Shown here piece after piece: positions 7,693 through 16,047 of a stretch of DNA of 23,972 bases. Position numbers and translations under genes: made by a program. Below the pieces are notes generated by a model. The model did not search any database. It saw only the letters and a list, made by a program, of their open reading frames with translations, and was not told where the DNA came from. This DNA is from JBCBTJ01 sp964597685. Lineage in GTDB: Bacteria; Pseudomonadota; Alphaproteobacteria; Caulobacterales; Hyphomonadaceae. Every line of letters begins with the position of its first letter. Position 1 is the first letter of the stretch. The stretch spans positions 1 to 23,972 of the forward strand of contig CAZQZC010000026.1 in assembly GCA_964597685.1 (NCBI GenBank), written 5' to 3'.

Positions 7693-8469
7693 ATGATCCT
7701 GACGGCGATAGAACACTCATTGAGCGACCTGAGGAAGTCGGAGCGCCGCGTTGCAGAGTACATACTCGCGCGTCCAAATCTGATTTCCCGGTCGTCGATC
7801 CGATTGACGGCGGAAGGCGCCGGCGTCAGCGAGCCCACTGTAATTCGGTTCTGTCGCGCCGTCGGATGCAACGGGTTTCAGGACCTTAAGCAGAAATTGT
7901 CGCGCGACGCCGGTCGCCTCACTCCCGCGACGATCAAGCAGACGCCCCCCGGTCTTGGTCCGGTGGCGGCCTTAAACAGGCGTTTTGACTTGCTGTTCGC
8001 AGCGCTGTTCAAACTGCGCGAGGCGATCGACCTGAAAGCATACGCCCAGGCGGGCCAAATACTGGCCAACGCCTCCAAGGTCGCAATCTGGCGACTGAAC
8101 AACGAGCCAAGTTTTGCTGAGGCGGCCACAGAACGCCTGTCGCAAATTGGTGTCGCGACGATAATTTGCCCCGACGCCCCAACCCGCTGCAAGACGCTTC
8201 AGCATTCGGGACCAGAGACGGCTGTCCTGATAACGTCGTCGCAATCGAATGATAGCCTGCGAGCGGATCTCGAAACGGCGAGAGCCAAAGGAATGAGCGT
8301 GGTGGCGCTCGATCCGCATGACGCCGACTTTGCGCAGGCGGCGAGTGTTGCATTGCCTATGGTCGCCGGACTCCAAACAACCCCGTCAAGCGAGGCGACG
8401 GGGGCGATCCTACGTCTGTTTGCGCTCGATCTCCTTTGTACAGCGATTGCCGAGGCCGAACGTGCCTGA
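7693..8469 (+). CDS. RpiR/HexR-type transcriptional regulator (HTH + SIS domain)
   Basis: DNA-binding regulator, probably of this maltodextrin locus; 258 aa. Residues 1-77 are an RpiR-type helix-turn-helix domain with the hallmark RKSERRVAEYIL and recognition region GVSEPTVIRFCRAVGCNGF, very like HexR. Residues about 110-250 form a SIS sugar-phosphate-binding fold. The SIS domain is unusual: the glycine-rich GxGxS phosphosugar loop expected after the first strand is replaced (AIWRLNNEPS, 131-140), while ITSSQSNDS (180-188) partly retains the second Ser-rich loop. The effector may therefore differ from a classical sugar phosphate. ATG 7693 has GGGGGAAG five bases upstream; GTG 7690 is the alternative. 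It is the first gene of the rightward operon and its end overlaps the next gene by 8 bases. Confidence 0.92.
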   Translation: MILTAIEHSLSDLRKSERRVAEYILARPNLISRSSIRLTAEGAGVSEPTVIRFCRAVGCNGFQDLKQKLSRDAGRLTPATIKQTPPGLGPVAALNRRFDLLFAALFKLREAIDLKAYAQAGQILANASKVAIWRLNNEPSFAEAATERLSQIGVATIICPDAPTRCKTLQHSGPETAVLITSSQSNDSLRADLETARAKGMSVVALDPHDADFAQAASVALPMVAGLQTTPSSEATGAILRLFALDLLCTAIAEAERA

Positions 8470-10429
8470 CGTTCGCGAACCAGACAATGTCAGCATGGAG
8501 GACGTTCAAAAGCTGCTCAACGGCAGCCATGGCGACCCATTCTCCGTGCTTGGCCGCCACCAAATGCCGCCAGGGGCTTGGGTGGTGCGTGCATTCGCGC
8601 CCGAAGCGGACACTGTCGAGGCGATTGTAGGACAGACATGTCATACGCTGCACGAAGCCGCCCCAGGACTGTTTGTCGGCCCCATTCCAGGCGACCAGGA
8701 CACGCCTTACAAACTCCGGCGAACGGTTGGTCGGGCGGTGTTTGTCGAGGAAGATCCGTTCCGCTTCGGACTGGTCCTATCGAGCGAAGACGCACATCGT
8801 TTGAAAACCGGCGGATTTGTCCGCGCCTTTGAAGTGCTCGGCGCGCATCCGATCCAGATCGACGGCGTAGATGGCGCGGCGTTCGCGGTCTGGGCGCCGG
8901 ACGCGCAACGTGTTGCGGTGGTTGGTGCGTTCAACGATTGGAATGCGCGACGCCATCCAATGCGCTACCGCTTGGAAGCCGGCGTTTGGGAGATATTCCT
9001 CCCCGGCGTTGCAGCCGACGCGCCCTACGCATTCGACATACTGACGAGTTGCGGCGTCTCAACGCGACGCCAAGACCCCTATGCTGGCGCGCATAGGGCA
9101 AATCACGCCGCTCCGAGGAACCGTCAGCGTCCAGACGATGACATGGCCGCTCTATTGTCAGCCGATTTGAGGCCATGGCTAGGTGCAGGTCAGGACCCGG
9201 CGAAGGGCGCAGAGGATCTCTTTCGGCATGCGACGGAGCTCGGGCTGGATGGTTTGATCTTGTCGCCCCTTTACCGCCAGGCGCAGACGTCGACGGGCTT
9301 GTCACCGGTCTCGATGCTGACGCCCGATCCTGTGCTCGGCGACGTCGATGCGCTTCTTCAAGCTTTGCGGGATACTGAGAAATTCGATCTGGCGCGATTT
9401 ATGACGTTCGACCCATCCGGATTCGCAGCAGCCGATGGCGGCCTCATGCAATTCGACGGCGGTCCCCTTTACGAACATCCCGGAGCGCCGCCGCCCGCCT
9501 TTGAGCCAAACGGCCCGATTTTGTTCAGACACGATCGATACGAAGTTGGGGACTATGTCGCGACGAGCGCGCTATTCTGGCTTGAGGCGGCGCATTTGGA
9601 CGGGCTCGTTTTCATCAACACCGAAGATGTAACCCGCTGGCCAGGCGCAAGCGACACGAACGCCGACGGCGTCGGCTTTCTTCGAAGGTTGAGCGAAGCG
9701 CTTAGGAGCGAAGCGCATGGAGTGACGCTTTTGACAAGTGCCGCTTCAGGGATAGTGGGCGCCGGCTCGCCAACGCGGCTCGGCGGGCTCGGGTATTGCG
9801 GGTCGATCCGGTCCGACGTCTTCGACGCCGCAACAGGTCTGGCGTCTGAAGCCCCTGAGGTCGCAGCTTGGCGTCGCGCGCTCGGCGACGCGCTCGCATT
9901 AGACGGGTTTTCTAGAAGCTACCAGATGATTGGGACGAACGCCTGCATTGAGACGCAGCGTTGCCTTGCAGCGTTGACGGCCATGACATGCCCAAAAGTT
10001 ATTTTTGCCGACGGAGACGCCCTCTTTCCCACCGGCGCAGATGGAACGATTGACTGGCGCGGCGCAGCGGAAAGTGCGCCAACGGGATATCGCGCCCTTG
10101 TTCGTTCGATCGCGAACCTTCGATCAAATGTAATGGCTTCAACTGCTCCAAGACGTCTCTTGGCGACAGATGGGCCGGCGACGCTTATCGTGCTTGAAGC
10201 TTTTGGCCGGCTTTGCATCGCCAATCTTGGCGCCGCCACCGCTCGCGGCAGACTGACTTGCACGCCTTCCGCCGCCTCGTGGCGGATCGTCTTGAATTCC
10301 AATTGGCGCGACTTCGGTGGCGATGTCCTTCGGGAAGCGGTTCGTCAGGCGCCGCTTCCAGTCGATGGACTGGACATCGCCGCACCCGCCAAAACCACAC
10401 TCATCCTGGAGCCGGAATCCCTACAATGA
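8462..10429 (+). CDS. glgB: GlgB-family (glycogen branching enzyme-like) protein lacking all catalytic motifs: probable pseudoenzyme
   Basis: Related to 1,4-alpha-glucan branching enzyme but probably not a working one. The 655-aa frame is intact (GlgB is usually 720-740). Residues 17-105 match the GlgB N-domain (GSHGDPFSVLGRH). Residues 138-200 are a good CBM48-type domain (FAVWAPDAQRVAVVGAFNDWN). The barrel aligns through FDGGPLYEH (331-339), EVGDYVATSALFWLE (361-375) and GVGFLRRLSEAL (403-414). The catalytic sites are changed: motif I DWVPGHF is TFDPSGF (315-321); motif II RVDA is VFIN (383-386), losing the nucleophile; AEEST is LTSAA (424-428), losing the acid/base; and LSHDE has no His-Asp pair (about 488-494). 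GTG 8462 has GAGG six bases upstream and overlaps the regulator; the stop overlaps glgX (ATGA). Maltodextrin binding is a plausible residual role. Automatic annotation would likely call it an active GlgB. Confidence 0.85.
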   Translation: MPDVREPDNVSMEDVQKLLNGSHGDPFSVLGRHQMPPGAWVVRAFAPEADTVEAIVGQTCHTLHEAAPGLFVGPIPGDQDTPYKLRRTVGRAVFVEEDPFRFGLVLSSEDAHRLKTGGFVRAFEVLGAHPIQIDGVDGAAFAVWAPDAQRVAVVGAFNDWNARRHPMRYRLEAGVWEIFLPGVAADAPYAFDILTSCGVSTRRQDPYAGAHRANHAAPRNRQRPDDDMAALLSADLRPWLGAGQDPAKGAEDLFRHATELGLDGLILSPLYRQAQTSTGLSPVSMLTPDPVLGDVDALLQALRDTEKFDLARFMTFDPSGFAAADGGLMQFDGGPLYEHPGAPPPAFEPNGPILFRHDRYEVGDYVATSALFWLEAAHLDGLVFINTEDVTRWPGASDTNADGVGFLRRLSEALRSEAHGVTLLTSAASGIVGAGSPTRLGGLGYCGSIRSDVFDAATGLASEAPEVAAWRRALGDALALDGFSRSYQMIGTNACIETQRCLAALTAMTCPKVIFADGDALFPTGADGTIDWRGAAESAPTGYRALVRSIANLRSNVMASTAPRRLLATDGPATLIVLEAFGRLCIANLGAATARGRLTCTPSAASWRIVLNSNWRDFGGDVLREAVRQAPLPVDGLDIAAPAKTTLILEPESLQ

Positions 10430-12495
10430 CCCAATCTATGATTCCCGGATCGCCCGCTTCGCTCGGCGCGTCGATCTCTACGGACGGCGTCAATTTCGCC
10501 GTTCACGCGCCGGACGCCGACCGCGTCGAACTGTGTCTATTTTCTACCGACGGGTCGGAAGAGACCGCCCGTCTCGACATGCCGGAGAAATCGGAAGGCG
10601 TTTGGCATGGCTTCCTTCCCGGCGCGGGGACGGGCGTGGCCTATGGATACCGAGCCCATGGCCCCTACGACCCTGAGCGGGGGTTTCGCTTCAACGGGAA
10701 CAAGCTGCTCCTAGATCCCTACGCGAAGGATTTGACGGGCGATTTTTCTTGGACGGACGCGCATTACGGATATGAGATCGGCCACCCCGACTGCGATCTC
10801 TCATTCGATAAACGCGATAATTCCAAGGCGATGCTGAAGGGCGTTGTCGTCGATCCGGGCGCATTCGCCGCAAACCCCGTCGCCGGACGCCGCCCTTGGG
10901 GCGGAACCAGCATCTACGAATGCCATGTGCGCGGCTTCACAATAAATATGCCCGGCCTGTCCGACGCGGAGCGTGGGACCGTGCAAGGGCTCAGTCGACG
11001 GGATGCACTTGAGTACATCAAGTCCCTGGGCATGACCGCGATTGAATTGATGCCGGCGCACGCCTTCGTCGACGACAGGTTCCTGGTCGATCGGGGTTTG
11101 TCGAATTACTGGGGCTACAATACGCTGAGTTACTTCGCGATTATGCCGCGTTACCTGGGCGCCAACGGCGTCGCCGACTTCCGAGACTTCGTTAACGCGG
11201 CCCACGAGATGGGCCTCGAAGTGATCATGGACGTGGCCTACAATCACACTGCGGAAACCGATCATATGGGCCCGACGCTGAGCTATCGGGGCTTGGACAA
11301 CGCCGGCTACTATCGCCTGCAATCAGACAGTCCCCGTTATTACAACGATGTCTCCGCCTGCGGCGTCACGATGGATTTCGAGAGCGCAATCGTGCGTCGC
11401 CTCTGCCTGGACTCGCTTCAGTATTTCCATGAAACTTTCCAAATCGACGGCTATCGATTTGACCTCGCCGCCGCCCATGGCGTGGACCCCTACAATAACT
11501 TTCACACCGACCACGTCTTTTTTAAGGATCTTCGAGAGCAGTCGTGGGTGCGCGATGTCAAATTGATCGCAGAGCCCTGGATGCCGATTCGAGACGGCAT
11601 GTGCGCGACACGATTCCCGCATGACTGGGCCGAATGGAACGGCGGCGCGAAAGACCGCTACCGCCGCTTCTGGCATGGCGACCACGCGCTATCGGCAAGC
11701 TTGGGACGCAAATTCGCAGGATCGCCGGACTATTTCGCGGAGACCGGCCGCGGCGCCTGGGCCAGTGTGAACTACGTCGCCTGCCATGACGGGGCCACCC
11801 TCGCAGACGCAGTACGCTTCGGGGCAAAGCACAACGAGGCCAACGGTGAAGAGAACCGCGACGGGCCGGAGCCCGCCGATAACGCGGCGCACAATTACGG
11901 GGTGGAGGGCTTTACCGAAGATCCCGAGCTAGAGGACCTCCGCAATCGCCAGCAGCGCAATATACTGGCCAGCGCGTACATGTCGCTCGGAACGCTCATG
12001 TTGCTCGCCGGCGACGAATATGGCCGGACACAAAAGGGCAATAACAACGCCTACGCCCAAGACAATGAAATCAGTTGGCACGATTGGAACGCCGTCGCCC
12101 AGCGGAACGGCCAAACTCAGCTGGAGTTCACCAAACGGCTCGCTGAAATCCGGTCGCGGCACCCCGCGCTCGCCAACACCGAACATCCCCATATTGATGC
12201 ATTCCGCATGCACGGACCCGACGGGGCGATGCTGAACACATTCACAGACACCCTGGCGCGGCCCCGCTTTTCGATCGAGCACCGCAGCCCAGACGCCCAC
12301 TTGCTTGTCGCGCTGAATGCAAGCGCCGACGATGGTGAAATTGTGATCCCGCAAACACCCGATGGCGGCGATTGGACCATTTCCGTCGACACGTTCCGGC
12401 CTTATTTGGCGGCCCAATCCGAGCGTGTCGCGTCTGGCGGCGCGCTAGCGTTGAAGGAACGATCTCTCATGATTTTGGAATGGAGTGCGGCGTAA
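10426..12495 (+). CDS. glgX: Glycogen debranching enzyme GlgX (isoamylase-type GH13)
   Basis: Cytoplasmic enzyme hydrolysing alpha-1,6 branches in limit dextrins; 689 aa. The N-terminal CBM48-like domain (about 8-110) contains GVNFAVHAPDADRVELCLF and GYRAHGPYDPERGFRFN, typical of GlgX/TreX. The GH13 motifs are all present: VIMDVAYNHT (motif I), GYRFDLA with nucleophile Asp346, LIAEPW with acid/base Glu383, and ACHDG with His454-Asp455. GDEYGRTQKGNNNAYAQDNEISW is diagnostic of the family. ATG 10426 overlaps the preceding stop as ATGA, and the TAA stop overlaps the malQ ATG (TAATG), so the three enzymes are translationally linked. In contrast to its upstream neighbour, the active site is complete. 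It would supply linear dextrins for MalQ. Confidence 0.96.
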   Translation: MTQSMIPGSPASLGASISTDGVNFAVHAPDADRVELCLFSTDGSEETARLDMPEKSEGVWHGFLPGAGTGVAYGYRAHGPYDPERGFRFNGNKLLLDPYAKDLTGDFSWTDAHYGYEIGHPDCDLSFDKRDNSKAMLKGVVVDPGAFAANPVAGRRPWGGTSIYECHVRGFTINMPGLSDAERGTVQGLSRRDALEYIKSLGMTAIELMPAHAFVDDRFLVDRGLSNYWGYNTLSYFAIMPRYLGANGVADFRDFVNAAHEMGLEVIMDVAYNHTAETDHMGPTLSYRGLDNAGYYRLQSDSPRYYNDVSACGVTMDFESAIVRRLCLDSLQYFHETFQIDGYRFDLAAAHGVDPYNNFHTDHVFFKDLREQSWVRDVKLIAEPWMPIRDGMCATRFPHDWAEWNGGAKDRYRRFWHGDHALSASLGRKFAGSPDYFAETGRGAWASVNYVACHDGATLADAVRFGAKHNEANGEENRDGPEPADNAAHNYGVEGFTEDPELEDLRNRQQRNILASAYMSLGTLMLLAGDEYGRTQKGNNNAYAQDNEISWHDWNAVAQRNGQTQLEFTKRLAEIRSRHPALANTEHPHIDAFRMHGPDGAMLNTFTDTLARPRFSIEHRSPDAHLLVALNASADDGEIVIPQTPDGGDWTISVDTFRPYLAAQSERVASGGALALKERSLMILEWSAA

Positions 12496-14006
12496 TGTTG
12501 CGCCATCTCTCGGATAGACAAAGCGGCGTGCTGGCGCCGGTGACGGCCTTGCCAGGCGCTTACGGGCTCGGCGAGCTCGGACCAGAAGCTTTTGGATTCA
12601 TTGATCGACTGGCGGAAGCTGGTCAGACGATCTGGCAGATCCTGCCTCTGAACCCTGCGCTGGACGATGGATGCCCTTATTCCTCGCCTTCGGCGTTGGC
12701 GAACGATGCGCGGCTGGTTTCGATTGAGCGCCTCGTCGCCGAGGGCTTGCTGAGCGAGACTGAAGCCGCGCCGGCGCTCCGCCCGTCAGGTGATCGGATC
12801 GACTATTCCGACGTGTACCCCGCGCGCCAGAGCGTTTTGAACCTCGCCTTCGAGAAGATTGCCACAGAAGGCGGCGAAGACTTCAAAACCTATAAAGCCA
12901 AAGCCGGTTCCTGGCTCGACGCCTATGCCCTGTTTGAAGCCCTGTCGGAGCGTTTGGGCGGCCGTGAGTGGACCGCCTGGCCGGAAGACTATCGATCTAT
13001 CGCCGCTCCGGGGATCGCCGCGGTGGAGACCGAGCTCGCGGCGCGGATAGACCAAATCAAGGCCGGCCAGTTTGTGTTTGACCGCCAGTGGAACGCGGTT
13101 CGCCAATATGCGCATTCCAAGGGCGTGGTGATCCTCGGCGATATGCCGATCTATGTATCGCTGAAATCGGCGGACGTGTGGACGTCGCCGAAGAATTTCA
13201 GGCTCGACGAAAATGGTCGGCCCGAAGCGATTTCCGGCTGTCCGCCAGACGCTTTCTCAGCCGACGGCCAATTGTGGGGCAATCCGCTCTATAATTGGGA
13301 TTATCAGGAAGCGAACGGTTTTGAATGGTGGGTCGCGCGACTGCGCCGAATGGCGGAGTTATACGATATCGTCAGGCTGGACCATTTCCGGGCCTTTGCG
13401 GCGTATTGGGAGATCCCCAACGGAGCTGAAACGGCTCAAGAAGGCCATTGGACGCCTGCACCGGGGCGGGCTCTGTTCAACACCCTGCGGGAGCAGCTGC
13501 CATCGGTCGAGTTGATCGCGGAGGATCTCGGCGACATCGACGATGATGTTGAGGCTCTACGCGATGAATTCGCGATGCCGGGTATGAAAATCATCCAGAA
13601 TGAACTGGCTGAAGCGCCTTTCGAATCGCATCGCGTACCCGCCAATTATCCGGGTTGCTCGGTCTCCTATATTGGAACCCACGATAACGACACGGCGCGG
13701 GGCTGGCTCTCCTGCGCCGACGAATCGGCAAGGATTGCGGCCTTGGCCCTCTCGGGCGACGGGGAATGGGATCGGTGGGCTGTCGCGAAGCTTTTGTTCA
13801 GCGCCGGATCCGGTCTCGTGGTGCATCAATTGCAAGACTTGCTCTGGCTGGATGGCGATGCTCGCTTCAACGTCCCCGGCACCGTAGGTCCGCAGAACTG
13901 GTCTTGGCGCATGAAACCAGGGGCGTTCGACGGCGATATTGTTGAGGGCCTGAACGACCTGACGGCCTCTTTTGGACGTCGTCGGAAGCATCGAGCGGCC
14001 GCTTAA
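12495..14006 (+). CDS. malQ: 4-alpha-glucanotransferase (amylomaltase) MalQ
   Basis: Cytoplasmic GH77 enzyme that disproportionates maltodextrins, releasing glucose and longer chains; 503 aa, the usual short bacterial form. Landmarks are GVLAPVTALPGAYGLGELG (12-30), WQILPLNP, YSSPSALA, and the catalytic residues nucleophile Asp296 in VRLDHFRAF, acid/base Glu343 in LIAEDLG, and His396-Asp397 in IGTHDNDTARGW. PGMKI follows the Glu as usual. The start ATG overlaps the glgX stop (TAATG). It is the last gene of the rightward operon; six bases after its stop begins a strong hairpin whose T-tract is on the other strand. No phosphorylase or glucokinase gene is visible nearby, so those steps must be encoded elsewhere. 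Confidence 0.97.
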   Translation: MLRHLSDRQSGVLAPVTALPGAYGLGELGPEAFGFIDRLAEAGQTIWQILPLNPALDDGCPYSSPSALANDARLVSIERLVAEGLLSETEAAPALRPSGDRIDYSDVYPARQSVLNLAFEKIATEGGEDFKTYKAKAGSWLDAYALFEALSERLGGREWTAWPEDYRSIAAPGIAAVETELAARIDQIKAGQFVFDRQWNAVRQYAHSKGVVILGDMPIYVSLKSADVWTSPKNFRLDENGRPEAISGCPPDAFSADGQLWGNPLYNWDYQEANGFEWWVARLRRMAELYDIVRLDHFRAFAAYWEIPNGAETAQEGHWTPAPGRALFNTLREQLPSVELIAEDLGDIDDDVEALRDEFAMPGMKIIQNELAEAPFESHRVPANYPGCSVSYIGTHDNDTARGWLSCADESARIAALALSGDGEWDRWAVAKLLFSAGSGLVVHQLQDLLWLDGDARFNVPGTVGPQNWSWRMKPGAFDGDIVEGLNDLTASFGRRRKHRAAA

Positions 14007-14031
14007 AAAAAGGCCGGCCTTTCGGCCGGCC
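14005..14031 (-). terminator. Rho-independent terminator for the minus-strand phosphatase/racemase operon
   Basis: Two GGCCGGCC arms (14012-14019 and 14024-14031) enclose a four-base loop. On the minus strand the hairpin is followed directly by seven T residues, ending beside the malQ stop codon, which is the canonical intrinsic-terminator layout. On the plus strand no T-tract follows (AGTTAAGC), so it would end malQ transcription poorly, although the hairpin may still protect that 3' end. It lies 160 bases beyond the phosphatase stop. Confidence 0.8.
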
Positions 14032-14191
14032 AGTTAAGCAAGAAGGACGTCGGTCAGGAGGAGCCGGGAAGCACCTCAGCGTCTCCGTTCCGACCTCATT
14101 AACCTAACACCGGGAAACTGAACGACGTCTACAAAGTCTTGTTATGTCGGGTTCATGTTGTCAGGGATAGCCACTCGCCGCCCCTGCGGCA

Positions 14192-14926
14192 TTAGTCTCG
14201 ACTACGTGTGAAGATCGCCTCGAGGCTGCGCAGATTCATGCCGTTCTTGAGGTAATTCGCAGGCGTGAGGTTCAGCGCTTTGAGGAGGACGCGTTCGATT
14301 CGGGCGCCCTCCTTCTCGGGATCTGGCGTTAGGTCGAAATCCACAATGTTGATGCAGCCCGTGTCCTGCTCAAATCCAGCACTTGCGCCCAGCGGCGCGC
14401 CGATCGCCCACGACAAGGCAAGGCGATTAACGCCTTCATGACCAACGATCAGCGCCGTGTGCCAATCAGGCCTCGCCAGTAGATCCAGAAATCCGTCGAC
14501 GATCCGCGACAAGGCGTCGGAGAACAATTCGCCGCCTTCCAAAAATGCAGCGCCTGGCTCGCCCGCGCGCTCGAATTGAAACGTCATCGTCGCCGCGAGC
14601 TGTTCAGCGCTTTGGAAATCGATATACGTGCCGGATCTAAGCTCCTGAAAGCGCGGTTCATCCTCAAGGACCAGATCGGCGGGATGTTCGCGCAGCACGA
14701 TCTCCGCGGTTTCTCGTGTCCGCGCCAAACCTGAACAGATGGCGAGGTCGAAATGAACCTCAGCCAGCGCAGCCCCCGCCGCCCGCGCCTCTTCTCGCCC
14801 GGCCTCCGTCAAGTAGGCCTGAGATGGATCACGCGTCTCCCGCACGCGTCGCGACGTGTAGTCCACGAAGCCATGGCGCATGAGGTAGATCCGCCGCCGG
14901 CCCGTTGTGCCTGGAAGCGCATTCAT
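14192..14926 (-). CDS. Histidine phosphatase (phosphoglycerate mutase-like) family protein
   Basis: Phosphohydrolase of the histidine phosphatase superfamily, 244 aa, substrate unknown. The catalytic RHG (Arg17-His18-Gly19 in YLMRHGF) is near the N-terminus. SGLARTRETAE (65-75) carries the conserved Arg of the phosphate pocket, QELRSG holds the likely acid Glu95, and the second catalytic His is His163 in IVGHEGVNR. No signal peptide is seen, so it should be cytoplasmic. The start ATG overlaps the stop of the racemase gene upstream (ATGA), implying co-translation. The pairing suggests a role with CoA-thioester or small phosphorylated metabolites, but the sequence does not say which. Transcription probably ends at the hairpin at 14005-14031. 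Confidence 0.88.
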   Translation of the reverse strand: MNALPGTTGRRRIYLMRHGFVDYTSRRVRETRDPSQAYLTEAGREEARAAGAALAEVHFDLAICSGLARTRETAEIVLREHPADLVLEDEPRFQELRSGTYIDFQSAEQLAATMTFQFERAGEPGAAFLEGGELFSDALSRIVDGFLDLLARPDWHTALIVGHEGVNRLALSWAIGAPLGASAGFEQDTGCINIVDFDLTPDPEKEGARIERVLLKALNLTPANYLKNGMNLRSLEAIFTRSRD

Positions 14927-16032
14927 GCGTCAGCGGTCGATCGCGCGACACCCCAGTCGGAGAGGATCTCTTCGGTGTGTTCGCCCCGGCCCGGCGCCAC
15001 CCCCTGGATCGCTCCCGGCGTCTTCGAGAATCGCGGCGCAGGAGCCGGCTGAACGACGCCTTGAACCTCGACAAAGGTCTCACGGGCGGCATTGTGCGGA
15101 TGGTCCGGCGCTTCCGCCATCGACAGAACCGGCGCAAAGCACACGTCGGTTCCCTCCATAATCTCGCACCATTCGTCGCGCGACTTCGTCTTCATCACAG
15201 CGGCGACCTTCGACTTCAGATCTGGCCATTTCGACCGATCCATCTGCGCTTGAAACTCCGGATCCGAGAGCGCCGCCGTCTCTAAGAGTAAGGCGTAGAA
15301 TTGCGGCTCTATCGAGCCGATCGACACCCAGTTCCCGTCGGCGCACTCGTAGGTGTCATAGAAATGCGCCCCGCCGTCCAGGAGATTGGCCTCCCGCTCA
15401 TCGGTCCAGATCCCCATGGCCCGCATGCCGAAAAACATCGAGGCGAGCGAGGCTGCGCCATCGGTCATGGCGCAATCTATAATTTGGCCTTCGCCGGTTG
15501 ACCGGGCGTGGATGATTCCCGCGCAGAGGCCGAACGCCAGATACAAAGCGCCGCCGCCATAGTCGCCGATCAGGTTCAAGGGCGGTGACGGCCGTTCGCC
15601 TTTCCGACCCATCGCATGTAGCGCACCGGTCAGCGCGATGTAATTCAGGTCATGGCCGGCGGCCTGGGAGAGCGGTCCGGTTTGCCCCCACCCGGTCATG
15701 CGTCCGTAAACCAGTCTGGGATTGCGGGCGAGCACAATGTCAGGGCCGAGCCCCAGACGCTCCATAACGCCTGGCCGAAAGCCTTCGATCAATCCGTCGG
15801 CTTTCTCGATGACGCGCAGCGCAGTTTCGACGTCGTCGGGGTTCTTTAAATCGAGCCCGATTGAGCGTCGGCCGCGGCCTGTTACATCAGTCGGATTGCC
15901 CGCGCCGCCGCCGGCGCGATCGATGCGAACGACGTCGGCGCCCAGATCTGACAACAGCATGCCGCAGAACGGACCGGGACCGATCCCTGCAAATTCGACG
16001 ATCTTGACCCCGCTCAGCGGCCCCTGGCCCAT
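14923..16032 (-). CDS. Alpha-methylacyl-CoA racemase (family III CoA-transferase fold)
   Basis: Predicted to interconvert (R)- and (S)-2-methylacyl-CoA esters in branched-chain fatty acid or sterol side-chain breakdown; 369 aa. The N-terminal GPLSGVKIVEFAGIGPGPF and LGADVVRIDR are characteristic. Residues matching the Mycobacterium MCR catalytic set are present: His127 in AGHDLNYIAL, Asp157 in LIGDYGGG, and Glu229 in FYDTYECADG. These favour racemase over a formyl-CoA- or carnitine-type CoA-transferase. I chose ATG 16032 because homology begins there and GGGAGG lies about eight bases upstream. A longer in-frame extension to 16137 would run through the divergent promoter region and is unlikely. 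The stop overlaps the phosphatase start. Confidence 0.9.
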   Translation of the reverse strand: MGQGPLSGVKIVEFAGIGPGPFCGMLLSDLGADVVRIDRAGGGAGNPTDVTGRGRRSIGLDLKNPDDVETALRVIEKADGLIEGFRPGVMERLGLGPDIVLARNPRLVYGRMTGWGQTGPLSQAAGHDLNYIALTGALHAMGRKGERPSPPLNLIGDYGGGALYLAFGLCAGIIHARSTGEGQIIDCAMTDGAASLASMFFGMRAMGIWTDEREANLLDGGAHFYDTYECADGNWVSIGSIEPQFYALLLETAALSDPEFQAQMDRSKWPDLKSKVAAVMKTKSRDEWCEIMEGTDVCFAPVLSMAEAPDHPHNAARETFVEVQGVVQPAPAPRFSKTPGAIQGVAPGRGEHTEEILSDWGVARSTADA

Positions 16033-16047
16033 CCGTTTCCTCCCTGA

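Noticed and set aside
8318..8461. Upstream extension of the GlgB-like frame into the regulator gene
   Set aside because: It overlaps the regulator coding sequence and has no GlgB similarity; GTG 8462 has a well-spaced GAGG.
14032..14191. Possible small RNA or tRNA between malQ and the phosphatase gene
   Set aside because: Apart from the terminator I see no cloverleaf, promoter or open frame in this stretch.
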